Source: Gloeocapsa sp. PCC 73106 (GTDB lineage Bacteria; Cyanobacteriota; Cyanobacteriia; Cyanobacteriales; Gloeocapsaceae). From it: a stretch of 43,183 nt of DNA. Below the pieces are notes generated by a model that was not told the origin of the DNA, did no database searches, and worked only from the letters and a program-made list of their open reading frames with translations. Of the stretch, positions 18,753 through 28,115 are shown piece after piece. Positions within the stretch are counted from its first letter, which is position 1. Each line of letters opens with the position of its first letter. The stretch is taken from the NCBI RefSeq assembly GCF_000332035.1, contig NZ_ALVY01000205.1, forward strand, positions 1-43,183. The letters are read 5' to 3'. The position numbers and the translations under genes were made by a program.

Positions 18753-19139
18753 ATGTCACACTTTAGCAACATTAAAACCAAAATTCGTAATCTCAACTCT
18801 TTAAAATCAGCTCTCACTGACTTGGGAATTGACTGGAAAGAAGGTCCTAGCTTAGTCAGAGGCTATCAGGGTCAAACTCGTAGCGCCGCAGTAATAATAG
18901 CACAAAATAATAACTATGACCTGGGTTTTGGCTGGAATGGACAAGAATACGAACTAATCACAGATTTGCAATATTGGCAGCAACCCTGGACTGTTGAAGG
19001 TTTCTTGCAACAGGTTACTCAGCGCTACGCTTATCATACCGTAGTTAATGAATCGAGTAAACAAGGGTTTCAACTGACAGAACAACAAAAGAATAAAGAT
19101 GGTTCTATCCGTTTAGTAGTACAACGTTGGAGCGCCTAA
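18753..19139 (+). CDS. ycf35: Ycf35 / DUF1257 family protein
   Basis: A 128-residue protein beginning MSHFSNIKTKIRN, the family start; AGGAG at 18744-18748 sits at good spacing and favours this ATG over an upstream in-frame TTG at 18738. DUF1257 proteins are encoded in cyanobacteria and in red-lineage plastids as ycf35, and their function is not established. Blocks such as VRGYQGQTRSA, LGFGWNGQEYELI and a C-terminal VVQRW are typical. Its stop codon overlaps the start of the ferredoxin gene by one base (TAATG), which couples the two. Confidence 0.88.
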   Translation: MSHFSNIKTKIRNLNSLKSALTDLGIDWKEGPSLVRGYQGQTRSAAVIIAQNNNYDLGFGWNGQEYELITDLQYWQQPWTVEGFLQQVTQRYAYHTVVNESSKQGFQLTEQQKNKDGSIRLVVQRWSA

Positions 19140-19507
19140 TGTTTGAAGGTTCGGGTATGAAGCCGGAGTTAGGAGAGATTGAAGATAGTAATTTCTCTAT
19201 TTCTGGTTTAGAGCCAGAATTGGGGGGACAACTGAGGCAAAGGGCTCCTTATGTAGATGAAACTACCTGTATCGGTTGCAAACATTGCGCTCATACAGCG
19301 GTAAATACCTTTTATATCGAACCGGAACAAGGTCGCGCTCGCGTTTTTAATCACCATGGCGATGGACAAGAACTCATTCAAGAAGCGATAGATACCTGTC
19401 CAGTAAATTGTATTCACTGGCTAGACTACACCGAACTCAAACACTTAGAAACTCAAAGAAAACACCAAGTGATTAAAAATCTTGGTTTCCCTCAAACTTT
19501 TCGGTAG
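19139..19507 (+). CDS. 4Fe-4S ferredoxin
   Basis: A 122-residue protein with one cluster site: C44, C47 and C50 in CIGCKHC, and C87 in DTCPVNC, with an extra C91. The ATG at 19139 overlaps the ycf35 stop; a TTG at 19127 and an ATG at 19157 are also in frame. The N-terminal 35 residues (LGEIEDSNFSISGLEPELGG) are acidic and outside the fold, as in other cyanobacterial members of this family. It presumably donates electrons in a pathway shared with Ycf35 and DUF2997; the acceptor is unknown. Confidence 0.88.
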   Translation: MFEGSGMKPELGEIEDSNFSISGLEPELGGQLRQRAPYVDETTCIGCKHCAHTAVNTFYIEPEQGRARVFNHHGDGQELIQEAIDTCPVNCIHWLDYTELKHLETQRKHQVIKNLGFPQTFR

Positions 19508-19535
19508 CAACTGATTGAGTACAATTCCAAGTTTT

Positions 19536-19564
19536 TCCTCAATGAGAAGAACGATCATTGAGGA
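19536..19564 (+). terminator. hairpin after the ferredoxin gene
   Basis: CCTCAATGA (19537-19545) and TCATTGAGG (19555-19563) make a perfect 9-bp stem, extended by one T-A pair, with a 9-base loop, followed by ATTTTCTTTC and preceded by GTTTTTC. It fits a weak intrinsic terminator that ends the DUF2997-ycf35-ferredoxin transcript. It lies inside the longest open frame of the next gene and so argues for that gene starting at 19584. Confidence 0.6.
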
Positions 19565-19583
19565 TTTTCTTTCAACAAAAAAT

Positions 19584-20477
19584 ATGACGGCTTTTTTACC
19601 AGCGATCGCTCCCGTTGCCCTGATTATTCTCATTGGCTTCATCGCCAGTCGTTTTCTCTCTCTGGAGACTCAGAGTTTATCAGAGATCACCGTTTATATT
19701 CTGGCGCCCGCTTTAGTCGCCCACAGTCTCTATCGCACTACCGTTTCTCTAGAAAGTGCCACGGGTTTAATCCTAGGCTTTTTACTGGTATCTCTGGTTA
19801 TCTACGTCATAGTTCAGATCGTCGCGAGGATGTTGCGTTTACCTCAATCTCTGCGCACTAGTTTATTGGCTAGTACTCTTTTCCCCAATAATGGCAATTT
19901 AGGACTACCTCTGATTAGTCTGGCTTTTGGTTCAGTGGGTTTAGAGAGGGCGATTATCTATATGATTGCTTCTAGCGTCTTGACCTTTGGCTTGGGTCCT
20001 CCTTTACTTAAAGGCAAGGGTCTTAAATTTGGTCTCAATTTAACCCTCAAATTACCTCTATTTTGGGCAATGGTCCTAGGATTAACGGGACGCTTATTTC
20101 ACGTCTCTTTACCTCTTAATCTGGCAGATGGGGTCAAACTCCTCGGCGAAGGGGCGATTCCTTTAGCTTTAGTGATCTTAGGGATACAACTTGCTGGTAC
20201 TAAGTTCACAATTAAAGTCAAAGAACTGCTTGGTGTGGCACTGCGTTTACTCCTAGCTCCACTTGTAGCTCTAATTATTGGCACTTTACTACAATTAGAT
20301 CTGATCGATTTACAGGTTCTGGTAATCCAAAGCGCTATGCCCACTGCAGTTAATACCGTCGTTTTGGTCACGGAGTTCGGTGGAGATATAGATTGGGCAA
20401 CTCGTGCTATCGTTCTCTCTACTTTAATTAGTTTTATTACCCTCCCTCTATGGTTATGGATCGTCAATCTTGGCTAA
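19584..20477 (+). CDS. AEC family (auxin efflux carrier-like) transporter
   Basis: A 297-residue membrane protein with about ten hydrophobic segments in two five-helix halves, as in the AEC/bile-acid:sodium fold. The start MTAFLPAIAPVALIILIG matches the family; in-frame TTG (19515) and ATG (19542) starts lie on the other side of, or within, a hairpin and add a polar extension not seen in relatives. The conserved FPNNGNLGLPL and the C-terminal QSAMPTAVNTVVLVTEFG are typical substrate-site segments. It likely exports or exchanges organic anions; the substrate cannot be assigned. Confidence 0.88.
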   Translation: MTAFLPAIAPVALIILIGFIASRFLSLETQSLSEITVYILAPALVAHSLYRTTVSLESATGLILGFLLVSLVIYVIVQIVARMLRLPQSLRTSLLASTLFPNNGNLGLPLISLAFGSVGLERAIIYMIASSVLTFGLGPPLLKGKGLKFGLNLTLKLPLFWAMVLGLTGRLFHVSLPLNLADGVKLLGEGAIPLALVILGIQLAGTKFTIKVKELLGVALRLLLAPLVALIIGTLLQLDLIDLQVLVIQSAMPTAVNTVVLVTEFGGDIDWATRAIVLSTLISFITLPLWLWIVNLG

Positions 20478-20539
20478 AATTCAAGTGTTTTTGCTGAGGT
20501 AGATTGGTTATGTACATGTTAGTGTCTAGCTACATAGGC

Positions 20540-20545
20540 TATAAT
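20540..20545 (+). promoter_or_regulatory. candidate -10 element upstream of the FHA-GGDEF-EAL genes
   Basis: A perfect TATAAT lies 106 bases before the first gene of the triple locus, giving a leader of about 100 bases. The hexamer 17 bases upstream (TGTTAG) is a poor -35. The leader contains AGGGGA/TCCCCT complementarity, but I see no match to a c-di-GMP riboswitch. Confidence 0.35.
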
Positions 20546-20651
20546 TAGAAATTAGTAAATTACACATCTCTCTACTTAAGGGGACAAGTGTGAGGTCTTA
20601 TGTAAAAATAGCTAAAGCCTATCACCTTTCCCCTCATTTAGTAATGCGACA

Positions 20652-23111
20652 ATGGTAAGTAATCCCGATTTCTATCATATTTTCATTATTCAAGATGAAT
20701 TGTCTAAAAGAGTATTTTCTTTAGAGGATAAAATTTATTCCTTGGGTCGCGATCGCCAAAATCAGATTATAATTAACGACCCTCAGGTTTCCCGCTATCA
20801 CGCTACTTTGCTCAAAGATACAGAAAATACTAAAAATCACTTTTTCTATAAGATAATTGACGGTAATTTATCAGGTAAAAAAAGTAGAAACGGCTTAAAT
20901 ATTAACGGTATAGTAGTTGAAGAACATATTCTCAGCCATGGGGATTTTATTTTTTTTGGTGGAAAAACTCAAGGCACCTATTATATCATCTCTAATCCTG
21001 CTATGTTATCATTTTTGCTAGATAAGCAAGAATTAGAAGCTCAAAATAGTTACTTAGAAGACATTCCTAAAAATACTTTACCTTCTCAAGAATATTTGAG
21101 CGATATCAACAGTTGTAATCAGGAAGAATTAATTAGATTAGCATCTTTTCCTGAACTCAATCCTACTCCTATTATCGAAATTAATTACCAGGGCGAAATT
21201 ACTTACTCTAACCCTGCAGCTGCCTTTAAATTTAAAGATCTCTATAATCAACCCTTAAAGCATCCAATTTTCGCTGACTTAATCCAGGAAGATAACAATA
21301 AACATGGGAGTTTGTTGCGAAGAGAAATTAAAATTGCAAAGGAGTATTTCGACGAGTATATTCATTATCTTTCTGAGAAAAAACTAATTAGAATCTATCT
21401 GTTTGATTTAACTCAACGTCGTCAAACAGAAAAAGCTTTACAAGAAAGCGAAGCCCGATATCGAGCGGTCGTGAGACAAAGTTCTGATGGTATATTATTA
21501 GTAGATATAGCAACGGGTAAAATAATTGAAGCCAATAGGGCTTATCGTAAATTAATTGGTTACAAAATCAGAGAAACACAAACAATTACCATCAAAGATC
21601 TCATTCACTATCCAGAAAATTTTTCGGAACAACTCCAAGAAATCATTACTAAGAAAACGGATTTTCGAGGAGAATCTATCCATCGTCGTCAAGATGGTTG
21701 CTTGATAGAAGTAGAAATGAGCGTTAGTTTAATTTATTATCACAATCAACAGGTTTTTTGTTTTACAGTACGAGATATAACCGAGAGAAAGCGAGATAAA
21801 GAATTGCTAGAGTATCAAGCTTTTCACGACTCTTTAACCGCTTTACCCAACCGCACCCTGTTTCAGAAAAATCTGGACCATGCTTTAATTAACGCCAAAA
21901 CCGATAATACTTCCATCGCCGTGATGTTTTTAGATATAGACCATTTTAAAAACATTAACGATACTTTAGGACATAGTATAGGCGATCAGTTACTCAAAAG
22001 TTTTGCCGAACGTTTAAAATCTTGTCTGCGCTCGTCCGATATCATCAGTCGCTGGGGAGGAGATGAGTTTACTATTCTTATCCCTCAGATTAGTCAACCA
22101 GAAGATATCAGTAACCTAGCCAGAAGAATTTTGAGAGCCTTAGAAGAACCCATAGTTATCTTAGAACATAGACTGCACGTAAAAAGTAGTATTGGCATCG
22201 CTCTTTATCCACAAGACGGTGAAGACGCCGAAATTCTCCTTAAAAACGCTGATACTGCTCTATATCGGGCTAAAAGAGAAGGCAGAAATCATTATCAATT
22301 TTATACTCAGAACATGAGTTGTCAAGTATCAGAATTACTAGCCCTAGAAGAGCTGCTCGCTCAAGCGCTGATTAATCAAGAATTGCGACCCTATTATCAA
22401 CCCAGGGTTAACATCAAAACCGCCACCATTACGGCGATGGAGACACTAATTCAATGGCAACATCCCGAAAAAGGATTAATCTGTTTTGATGAGTTTCTCC
22501 CTCTAGTAGAAGCAACAGAGCAAATTATTCCCCTACGAGATTGGTTGATTGAAACAGTTTGTGAGCAAAGTCGGATTTGGCAAAGCGCAGGTTTACTAGA
22601 AATCCCCGTGGTGATTACCCTCTCTTCTCGACAATTACATCAGTCAACTTTAGTAGATAAGATCCAAGAAATATTAGAGCGTACTAAGTTGGCTCCTGAT
22701 TTGTTAGAATTAGGGATTAATGAGAAAGATATCCTTGAGCGTACAGATGTTTCTGGTGAAACTCTTAGTCAGCTACTCAATATAGGGGTGCGCATTTCCG
22801 TGGATGGATTTTGCACGAGCTATCGCTCTATCAGATATTTAGAAAAGTCTTTGTTTCATACCCTGAAAATAGATCACTCCTTGATTAAAAAACTTCAAGA
22901 TAATACTCAAGACTTGGGGATCGTCTCAGCCATAATTACTTTGGGAAATAGCTTTCAAATGAATGTAGTAGCAGAAGGAGTAGAAAAACCAGAACAATTA
23001 GAAATCTTACGTAAGCTTAACTGCGAAGAAATGCAGGGTTATTTATTTAGTCAGCCGCTGAGTATAATAGAAGCAACGGATTTATTAACAAAAGGTTCAC
23101 TCTTGACGTAA
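20652..23111 (+). CDS. FHA-PAS-PAS-GGDEF-EAL protein, cyclase-competent copy
   Basis: An 819-residue cytosolic signalling protein. The FHA domain (about 10-115) has SLGRD, SRYHATLL and NGLNING, the phosphothreonine-binding loops. Two PAS domains follow (about 160-255, starting FPELNPTPIIEI, and 265-385, with DGILLVD). The GGDEF domain has DIDHFKNINDTLGH, an intact GGDEF near residue 469 and an RxxD inhibitory site (RSSD) five residues before it, so it should make c-di-GMP and be feedback-inhibited. The EAL domain is degraded: EAL is ETL, the VNLS asparagine is Thr, LELEITE is LELGINE and DDF is DGF. Net diguanylate cyclase activity is predicted. It is the first of three tandem paralogues. Confidence 0.93.
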   Translation: MVSNPDFYHIFIIQDELSKRVFSLEDKIYSLGRDRQNQIIINDPQVSRYHATLLKDTENTKNHFFYKIIDGNLSGKKSRNGLNINGIVVEEHILSHGDFIFFGGKTQGTYYIISNPAMLSFLLDKQELEAQNSYLEDIPKNTLPSQEYLSDINSCNQEELIRLASFPELNPTPIIEINYQGEITYSNPAAAFKFKDLYNQPLKHPIFADLIQEDNNKHGSLLRREIKIAKEYFDEYIHYLSEKKLIRIYLFDLTQRRQTEKALQESEARYRAVVRQSSDGILLVDIATGKIIEANRAYRKLIGYKIRETQTITIKDLIHYPENFSEQLQEIITKKTDFRGESIHRRQDGCLIEVEMSVSLIYYHNQQVFCFTVRDITERKRDKELLEYQAFHDSLTALPNRTLFQKNLDHALINAKTDNTSIAVMFLDIDHFKNINDTLGHSIGDQLLKSFAERLKSCLRSSDIISRWGGDEFTILIPQISQPEDISNLARRILRALEEPIVILEHRLHVKSSIGIALYPQDGEDAEILLKNADTALYRAKREGRNHYQFYTQNMSCQVSELLALEELLAQALINQELRPYYQPRVNIKTATITAMETLIQWQHPEKGLICFDEFLPLVEATEQIIPLRDWLIETVCEQSRIWQSAGLLEIPVVITLSSRQLHQSTLVDKIQEILERTKLAPDLLELGINEKDILERTDVSGETLSQLLNIGVRISVDGFCTSYRSIRYLEKSLFHTLKIDHSLIKKLQDNTQDLGIVSAIITLGNSFQMNVVAEGVEKPEQLEILRKLNCEEMQGYLFSQPLSIIEATDLLTKGSLLT

Positions 23112-23134
23112 AACTCCCTAAGTAATATACGAAA

Positions 23135-25582
23135 ATGGATAATTTTTCGGAGTCACCCTCTCATATTTTAGTGATTGAAGAAACTACATCTAGAAAAACT
23201 CTGCTACTCAAAGAACCCGCTTATTCATTTGGGAGAGATCCGAGTAACTCGGTGGTGCTTTCTTCTAAAAAAGTATCTCGTTATCACGCGACTTTATTGC
23301 GGAGAACGGATCAGGATAATAGTTGTTACTCTTTTTGGATTATCGATGGCAATCTAGAAGGAGAAAGAAGTAAAAATGGTGTATTTGTTAATGAAAAGAG
23401 AAGTTTGGTACAAAGCTTAAAGCACGGAGATATTATTATTATTGGAGATATTAAGTTAACATACTATGTTATTCAAAATATGTCTGACTTCGTATTTCTT
23501 CAAGGTGGAGATTTTGATAATACCAGCAAGAAAGTTAATAGTCATCAGGAGACTTTAGTAGAGGCTAAACCAGAACTATTAGGGGTAGAAATTAATAAAG
23601 CTACAAGTCATAATTTAGTAAAACTGGCTTCTTTTCCTGAATTGAGTCCCAATCCAATCATTGAAATTGACTGGAATGGTAATATTACTTATTTTAACCC
23701 AGCCGCCCTAGCTACTTTTAAAAATCTGAGCCAAACTCACTTAAAACATCCTATTTTGTCTGGATTGGCTAATAATCCCCAACAACATCAGGGGAGTTTG
23801 TTCGTACGTGAAGTAAAAATAGATACAGATTTTTTTGAACAATACGTTCATTATCTGCCCAATGAAAAGTTAATTCGTAGCTATATTTTTAATTTTACTA
23901 AACGCAAGGAAATTGAATCATCTTTAAGAGAAAGCAAAGAAGTCTATCATCATTTAGTCAAGCAAAGTTCAGAAGCGATCTGCTTGATAGATCGCGAGAC
24001 ACAAAATATTATAGAAGCAAACAAGGCTTATTGTGACCTGTTGGGATATTCTACAGAAGAAAGCTTGAATCTAAAGCTGACGGATGTTTTAGCCGAAGAA
24101 AAAACCAAAGAGATTTTAACCGTTAGAAGTGAGCAAGAGCTGGAATTAGCCCATCAGCGCAAAGACGGACAGATTGTCTTGTTGACGGCTAATTTTAGTT
24201 CTGTAACTTATCGGAAAAAAGAAATTGTCTGTTGTTCGGTACGTCCTGTAACCACTTCTTCTAGTCCGGAATCTTTTCTGTCAAAGAGCGAACTGTACCA
24301 CAAAACAACTAATTTAGCCAGTCAAGCTCTATTCAAGGAATTGTTATCTACTAATATCGCTAATTGTAAGCGGAATCAACAACTGACAGCATTGCTAGTG
24401 CTGGAATTAGCGCACTTTGACGAGATTAGGGTTTCTCTGGGTGAGTTGAAATTGCCACAGTTGCTACAAGATATTGCAAAAAGATTGCGCTCTTGCTTGA
24501 GGGCAGGAGATAGTGTTGCTCATCCTTATGATTCTCAATTCTACGTGCTTTTAGCCGAAATTAGTCAAATCAAAGACAGCGCCAAAATTTCCCAGCGTCT
24601 TCTCGATGCGTTAAGACCACCGTTTGAAATAGATAAACAACGTATTTATCTCAACGTTAGTATAGGAATCGTTGTTTACGACAATGAAGATCCTGAAACT
24701 TTTTTAAATCATGGTCAAATAGCATTGAATCGTTCCCGTCAAAAAGGAAGCAACAATTATCAATTCTATCAACCCCATCTGACTACGGAAATAAGTAGGT
24801 TATTGCGTCTAGAAAAGCTCTTGGAAGAAGCAATAGTCAAAGAAGAATTCTTGCTCTACTACCAACCCAGAGTGAACGTTAAAACCAAGAAAATTGTTGC
24901 AGTAGAAGCTTTATTACGTTGGCAACATCCAGATTTTGGTCTAATTACTCCTGATAGATTTTTACCCATAGCGGAGGAAATTGGCTTGATAGTTCCTATT
25001 GGCGAATGGGTAATCAAAAAAGCCTGTCAACAAAACCGAACTTGGCAAAAATTGGGTTTAGCTTCTTTTCCTATAGGAGTGAATCTTTCTCTTAAACAAT
25101 TTCAGCAACCTGATTTAGTAGCGAGAATCACTAGTATTGTCCATAAGGTAGGACTCGATAGCAAATGGTTGGAATTAGAATTAACCGAAAAGACGCTTCT
25201 ACAAAAAATCGACTATTCACACTCGATGGTATCAGAAATGAAGAATTTAGGATTATCTCTGGTACTCGACGATTTTCAACCCACTTCGTCCTCGGTAGCT
25301 TATCTCAAACAGTTCCCTATAGATAGTCTCAAAGTTCATCAATCTTTTATGGCACAATTAAAGGAGAAATCTTTGAATGTTGCGGCTATAGCTTCTACAA
25401 TAGCGATGGGACGAGAATTAGATCTGGCGATCGTTGTCGAGGGGGTTGAAACTATAGAACAGTTAAAACTGTTGCAAAATCTTGGTTGCGAACAAATGCA
25501 AGGTCACTTATTTAGTCCTGCTTTAAACGCTGAAGACATTTATCAGTTTTTAGCTGAACCTGAACAGTTTTTTCTTGACTAA
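23135..25582 (+). CDS. FHA-PAS-PAS-GGDEF-EAL protein, phosphodiesterase-competent copy
   Basis: An 815-residue paralogue of the preceding protein with the same domain order. The FHA loops are kept (SFGRD, SRYHATLL, NGVFVNE). The GGDEF domain is degenerate: the signature near residue 464 is YDSQF and the DIDHFK segment reads ELAHFDEIR, so cyclase activity is unlikely. The EAL domain keeps EALLRW near 590, VNLSLKQF, LELELTEK, VLDDF, the lysine of LKVH and EGVE, that is nearly all metal- and substrate-binding residues; only KID is KVH. Net c-di-GMP phosphodiesterase activity is predicted. It starts 23 bases after the first gene, without a terminator. Confidence 0.92.
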   Translation: MDNFSESPSHILVIEETTSRKTLLLKEPAYSFGRDPSNSVVLSSKKVSRYHATLLRRTDQDNSCYSFWIIDGNLEGERSKNGVFVNEKRSLVQSLKHGDIIIIGDIKLTYYVIQNMSDFVFLQGGDFDNTSKKVNSHQETLVEAKPELLGVEINKATSHNLVKLASFPELSPNPIIEIDWNGNITYFNPAALATFKNLSQTHLKHPILSGLANNPQQHQGSLFVREVKIDTDFFEQYVHYLPNEKLIRSYIFNFTKRKEIESSLRESKEVYHHLVKQSSEAICLIDRETQNIIEANKAYCDLLGYSTEESLNLKLTDVLAEEKTKEILTVRSEQELELAHQRKDGQIVLLTANFSSVTYRKKEIVCCSVRPVTTSSSPESFLSKSELYHKTTNLASQALFKELLSTNIANCKRNQQLTALLVLELAHFDEIRVSLGELKLPQLLQDIAKRLRSCLRAGDSVAHPYDSQFYVLLAEISQIKDSAKISQRLLDALRPPFEIDKQRIYLNVSIGIVVYDNEDPETFLNHGQIALNRSRQKGSNNYQFYQPHLTTEISRLLRLEKLLEEAIVKEEFLLYYQPRVNVKTKKIVAVEALLRWQHPDFGLITPDRFLPIAEEIGLIVPIGEWVIKKACQQNRTWQKLGLASFPIGVNLSLKQFQQPDLVARITSIVHKVGLDSKWLELELTEKTLLQKIDYSHSMVSEMKNLGLSLVLDDFQPTSSSVAYLKQFPIDSLKVHQSFMAQLKEKSLNVAAIASTIAMGRELDLAIVVEGVETIEQLKLLQNLGCEQMQGHLFSPALNAEDIYQFLAEPEQFFLD

Positions 25583-25605
25583 ATAAATTCGAGATTTTTG
25601 TTAAC

Positions 25606-28113
25606 ATGAGTAATTTACCCTTTCGCCATATTTTAGTAATTGAAGATGAGAAATCTCGACGCATTGTTTCTCTAGAAGAGACAATATACTCCATTGGTCG
25701 TGATGCTACCAACGCTATTGTTATTTACGATCGCCAAGTATCTCGATTTCATGCCACAATCTTAAGAGAAGAAGATACGCTTAATCAGCAGACAAGCTAT
25801 AAGGTTATCGATGGGGATTTAAGAGGTAATATTAGCACTAACGGAGTAGTTGTTAACGGAAAACCGAGTCTTTCTCATACTCTCAAACATGGCGATGTGG
25901 TTCGCTTTGGGGAAAAGGCAAAAGCCCTGTACTATATTCTTTCAGACCCCTCGGTAATTAGCTTATTTAAAAATAATGAGGAAGTAAATGAACAATTAGA
26001 ATCAGAGACCAATACCGAACAACAAAAGTCTATAACCCATCAAGAAAATTATAAAACTACCCTAACATCAGAAAAAGATTTAGAAGAAATGAGCCAAAAA
26101 GAATTGATTAGATTGGCTTCTTTTCCAGAATTGAGTCCAAATCCTATAGTTGAAATAAACTGGTTTGGAGAAATAACCTATCTGAATCCTGCAGCAAGTC
26201 TAAAATTTAAAGATATTAGTCAGTTGCGATCGCAACATCCTATCCTAGCTGGTTTGACGAGCAACTGTCAAAGTAAACACGGCAGCTTATTCGTCAGAGA
26301 AGTAAAAATAGGTGGGGAAATTTTTGAACAATACGTTCACTATCTTTCGGAAAATAAGTTAATTAGAAGTTATGTTTTTGATTTTACTAAACGTAAACAA
26401 GTAGAAGCGGCTTTAAGAGAAAGTGAACAACTTTATAGAGCGGTAGTACGGCAAAGCTTTGAAGGTATTTTTTTGGTAGATGGGAAAACTCAAAAAATAT
26501 TAGAAGTTAATCAAAGCTATTGCAATTTAGTGGGTTATTCTCTCGAAGAAACCCTAGGAATGTGTTTGGAAGACCTAGTGATCTTTGATCCAGAAGTAAG
26601 TCAAGAAAACTTGAAAGCGTTTTTACTGGAACAACAAGATCGGGTGATTGACTCACTACACCGCAGCAAAGATAACTCTCTATTGAAAGTTGGACTCAGT
26701 GCAACTGTGATAGTTTATAAGGGGAGAGAAATTTTTTGCTTTGCTGTACATCGGGGTAATCAGGAAGCTCATCCGACACAACCAGGAAAAGATAGCTTGA
26801 CGGGTTTATCTAATCGTAGTTTCTTAGAAGAACATTTATTATTAAGCATTAGCAATGCTAAAAATTATCAGCGTGAATTGGGTTTAATCTTACTGGATAT
26901 CAAGCGTTTTCAGCAAATAAACCAACTATACGGTGAAAACGTGGGAGATAATTGTCTTGAAGAAATAGCATCAAGGTTAAAAATATGCGAAGAATTCGGT
27001 GCGATCGCCGCCCATTGTCTTGAAGATAACTTCGCTATTTTGTTACCAACCCTCAATGACTTTAATGATGCGGCCAAACTATGTCAGACTGTAATTAATC
27101 ATCTCAGAGAACCGATCATAGTTCATCTTGATGGTAATCAACCTATGGTCAAAAACCCACCAGAAATCAAACTAGATCTGAATATGGGTATCGCGATTTA
27201 TCCCATCGATGGATCAGACGCCCAAATTCTCTGGCGCAACGCCGAAATCGCCCTGCAACGCAGTAAAGAAACCGGTAGCAACGGTTATCAATTTCACAGC
27301 GCCAGTATGACATCTAGGGCAACTCGTCAGTTAAGATTAGAGGAGTTGCTAAAAGAAGCTTTAGCCGAACAGGGTCTATTTTTAGCTTATCAGCCGATAG
27401 TTAATATTCAATCGGGTTCGATTACTGGGATGGAAGCTTTATTACGCTGGCACAATCTAGAACTACAGAGAGTTGCGCCCGGTAATTTAATTGCGATCGC
27501 CGAAGCAATCGATCTAATTGTACCCTTGGGAGAGTGGGTAATCAAAGCCGCTTGTATCCAAAATCATCTCTGGCAACAAAATGGTATCTCCAGTCTTCCT
27601 ATCAGTGTTAATCTTTCCTCGCGACAATTTAAAGCCCCTAATTTAGCTAGTACTATCGCCCGCATCCTCCAAAGTACTAAATTAGAACCCCATTGGTTAG
27701 AATTAGAAATAACCGAACAAGTAATTATGGAAAACTCTGACACTATTTTCAAAGTTCTCCGCGATTTATTACAGATGGGTGTACGGATTTCTATAGATGG
27801 TTTTGGAAGTAGTTATTGTTCCCTGAGTTTTCTGAAAAAATTTCCCTTTCACACACTGAAAATACACCAGTCATTTATACAAGAACTAGAAGATAATCCC
27901 AAAGACACCAGTATTATCGCTTCTATCGTTAATTTAGGTCGTAGCTTCAACATCAGAGTAATCGCTAAGGGCGTAGAGAGGATACAACAATTAAAGCTGT
28001 TACGTAAGCTAGAATGCTACGAAATGCAGGGTTATCTCTTCAGTGAACCCCTCAACTCAGAAGATGCTACTAACGTACTCAGACGAGGTAACGTTAATTA
28101 TCTTATTCCTTAG
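25606..28113 (+). CDS. FHA-PAS-PAS-GGDEF-EAL protein, likely double pseudoenzyme
   Basis: An 835-residue third paralogue. The FHA domain is intact (SIGRD, SRFHATIL, NGVVVNG) and the PAS pair is kept. The GGDEF site near residue 471 is LEDNF and DIDHFK is DIKRFQ, so cyclase activity is improbable. The EAL domain retains EALLRW near 609, VNLSSRQF and LELEITE, but DDF has become DGF, KID is KIH and the AEGVE glutamate is lysine (AKGVE), removing key metal and base residues. It may act as a c-di-GMP receptor or as a heterodimer partner of its neighbours. The start lies 23 bases after the second gene. Confidence 0.92.
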   Translation: MSNLPFRHILVIEDEKSRRIVSLEETIYSIGRDATNAIVIYDRQVSRFHATILREEDTLNQQTSYKVIDGDLRGNISTNGVVVNGKPSLSHTLKHGDVVRFGEKAKALYYILSDPSVISLFKNNEEVNEQLESETNTEQQKSITHQENYKTTLTSEKDLEEMSQKELIRLASFPELSPNPIVEINWFGEITYLNPAASLKFKDISQLRSQHPILAGLTSNCQSKHGSLFVREVKIGGEIFEQYVHYLSENKLIRSYVFDFTKRKQVEAALRESEQLYRAVVRQSFEGIFLVDGKTQKILEVNQSYCNLVGYSLEETLGMCLEDLVIFDPEVSQENLKAFLLEQQDRVIDSLHRSKDNSLLKVGLSATVIVYKGREIFCFAVHRGNQEAHPTQPGKDSLTGLSNRSFLEEHLLLSISNAKNYQRELGLILLDIKRFQQINQLYGENVGDNCLEEIASRLKICEEFGAIAAHCLEDNFAILLPTLNDFNDAAKLCQTVINHLREPIIVHLDGNQPMVKNPPEIKLDLNMGIAIYPIDGSDAQILWRNAEIALQRSKETGSNGYQFHSASMTSRATRQLRLEELLKEALAEQGLFLAYQPIVNIQSGSITGMEALLRWHNLELQRVAPGNLIAIAEAIDLIVPLGEWVIKAACIQNHLWQQNGISSLPISVNLSSRQFKAPNLASTIARILQSTKLEPHWLELEITEQVIMENSDTIFKVLRDLLQMGVRISIDGFGSSYCSLSFLKKFPFHTLKIHQSFIQELEDNPKDTSIIASIVNLGRSFNIRVIAKGVERIQQLKLLRKLECYEMQGYLFSEPLNSEDATNVLRRGNVNYLIP

Positions 28114-28115
28114 TT

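Noticed and set aside
19515-19583. Longer N-terminus for the AEC transporter
   Set aside because: The extension is polar, uses TTG or a weak ATG, and contains a perfect 9-bp hairpin that is better explained as the terminator of the ferredoxin operon.
20478-20651. Possible c-di-GMP riboswitch upstream of the GGDEF-EAL genes
   Set aside because: The leader is about 100 bases with some complementarity, but I see neither the GNRA tetraloop and receptor layout of GEMM-I nor a plausible expression platform.
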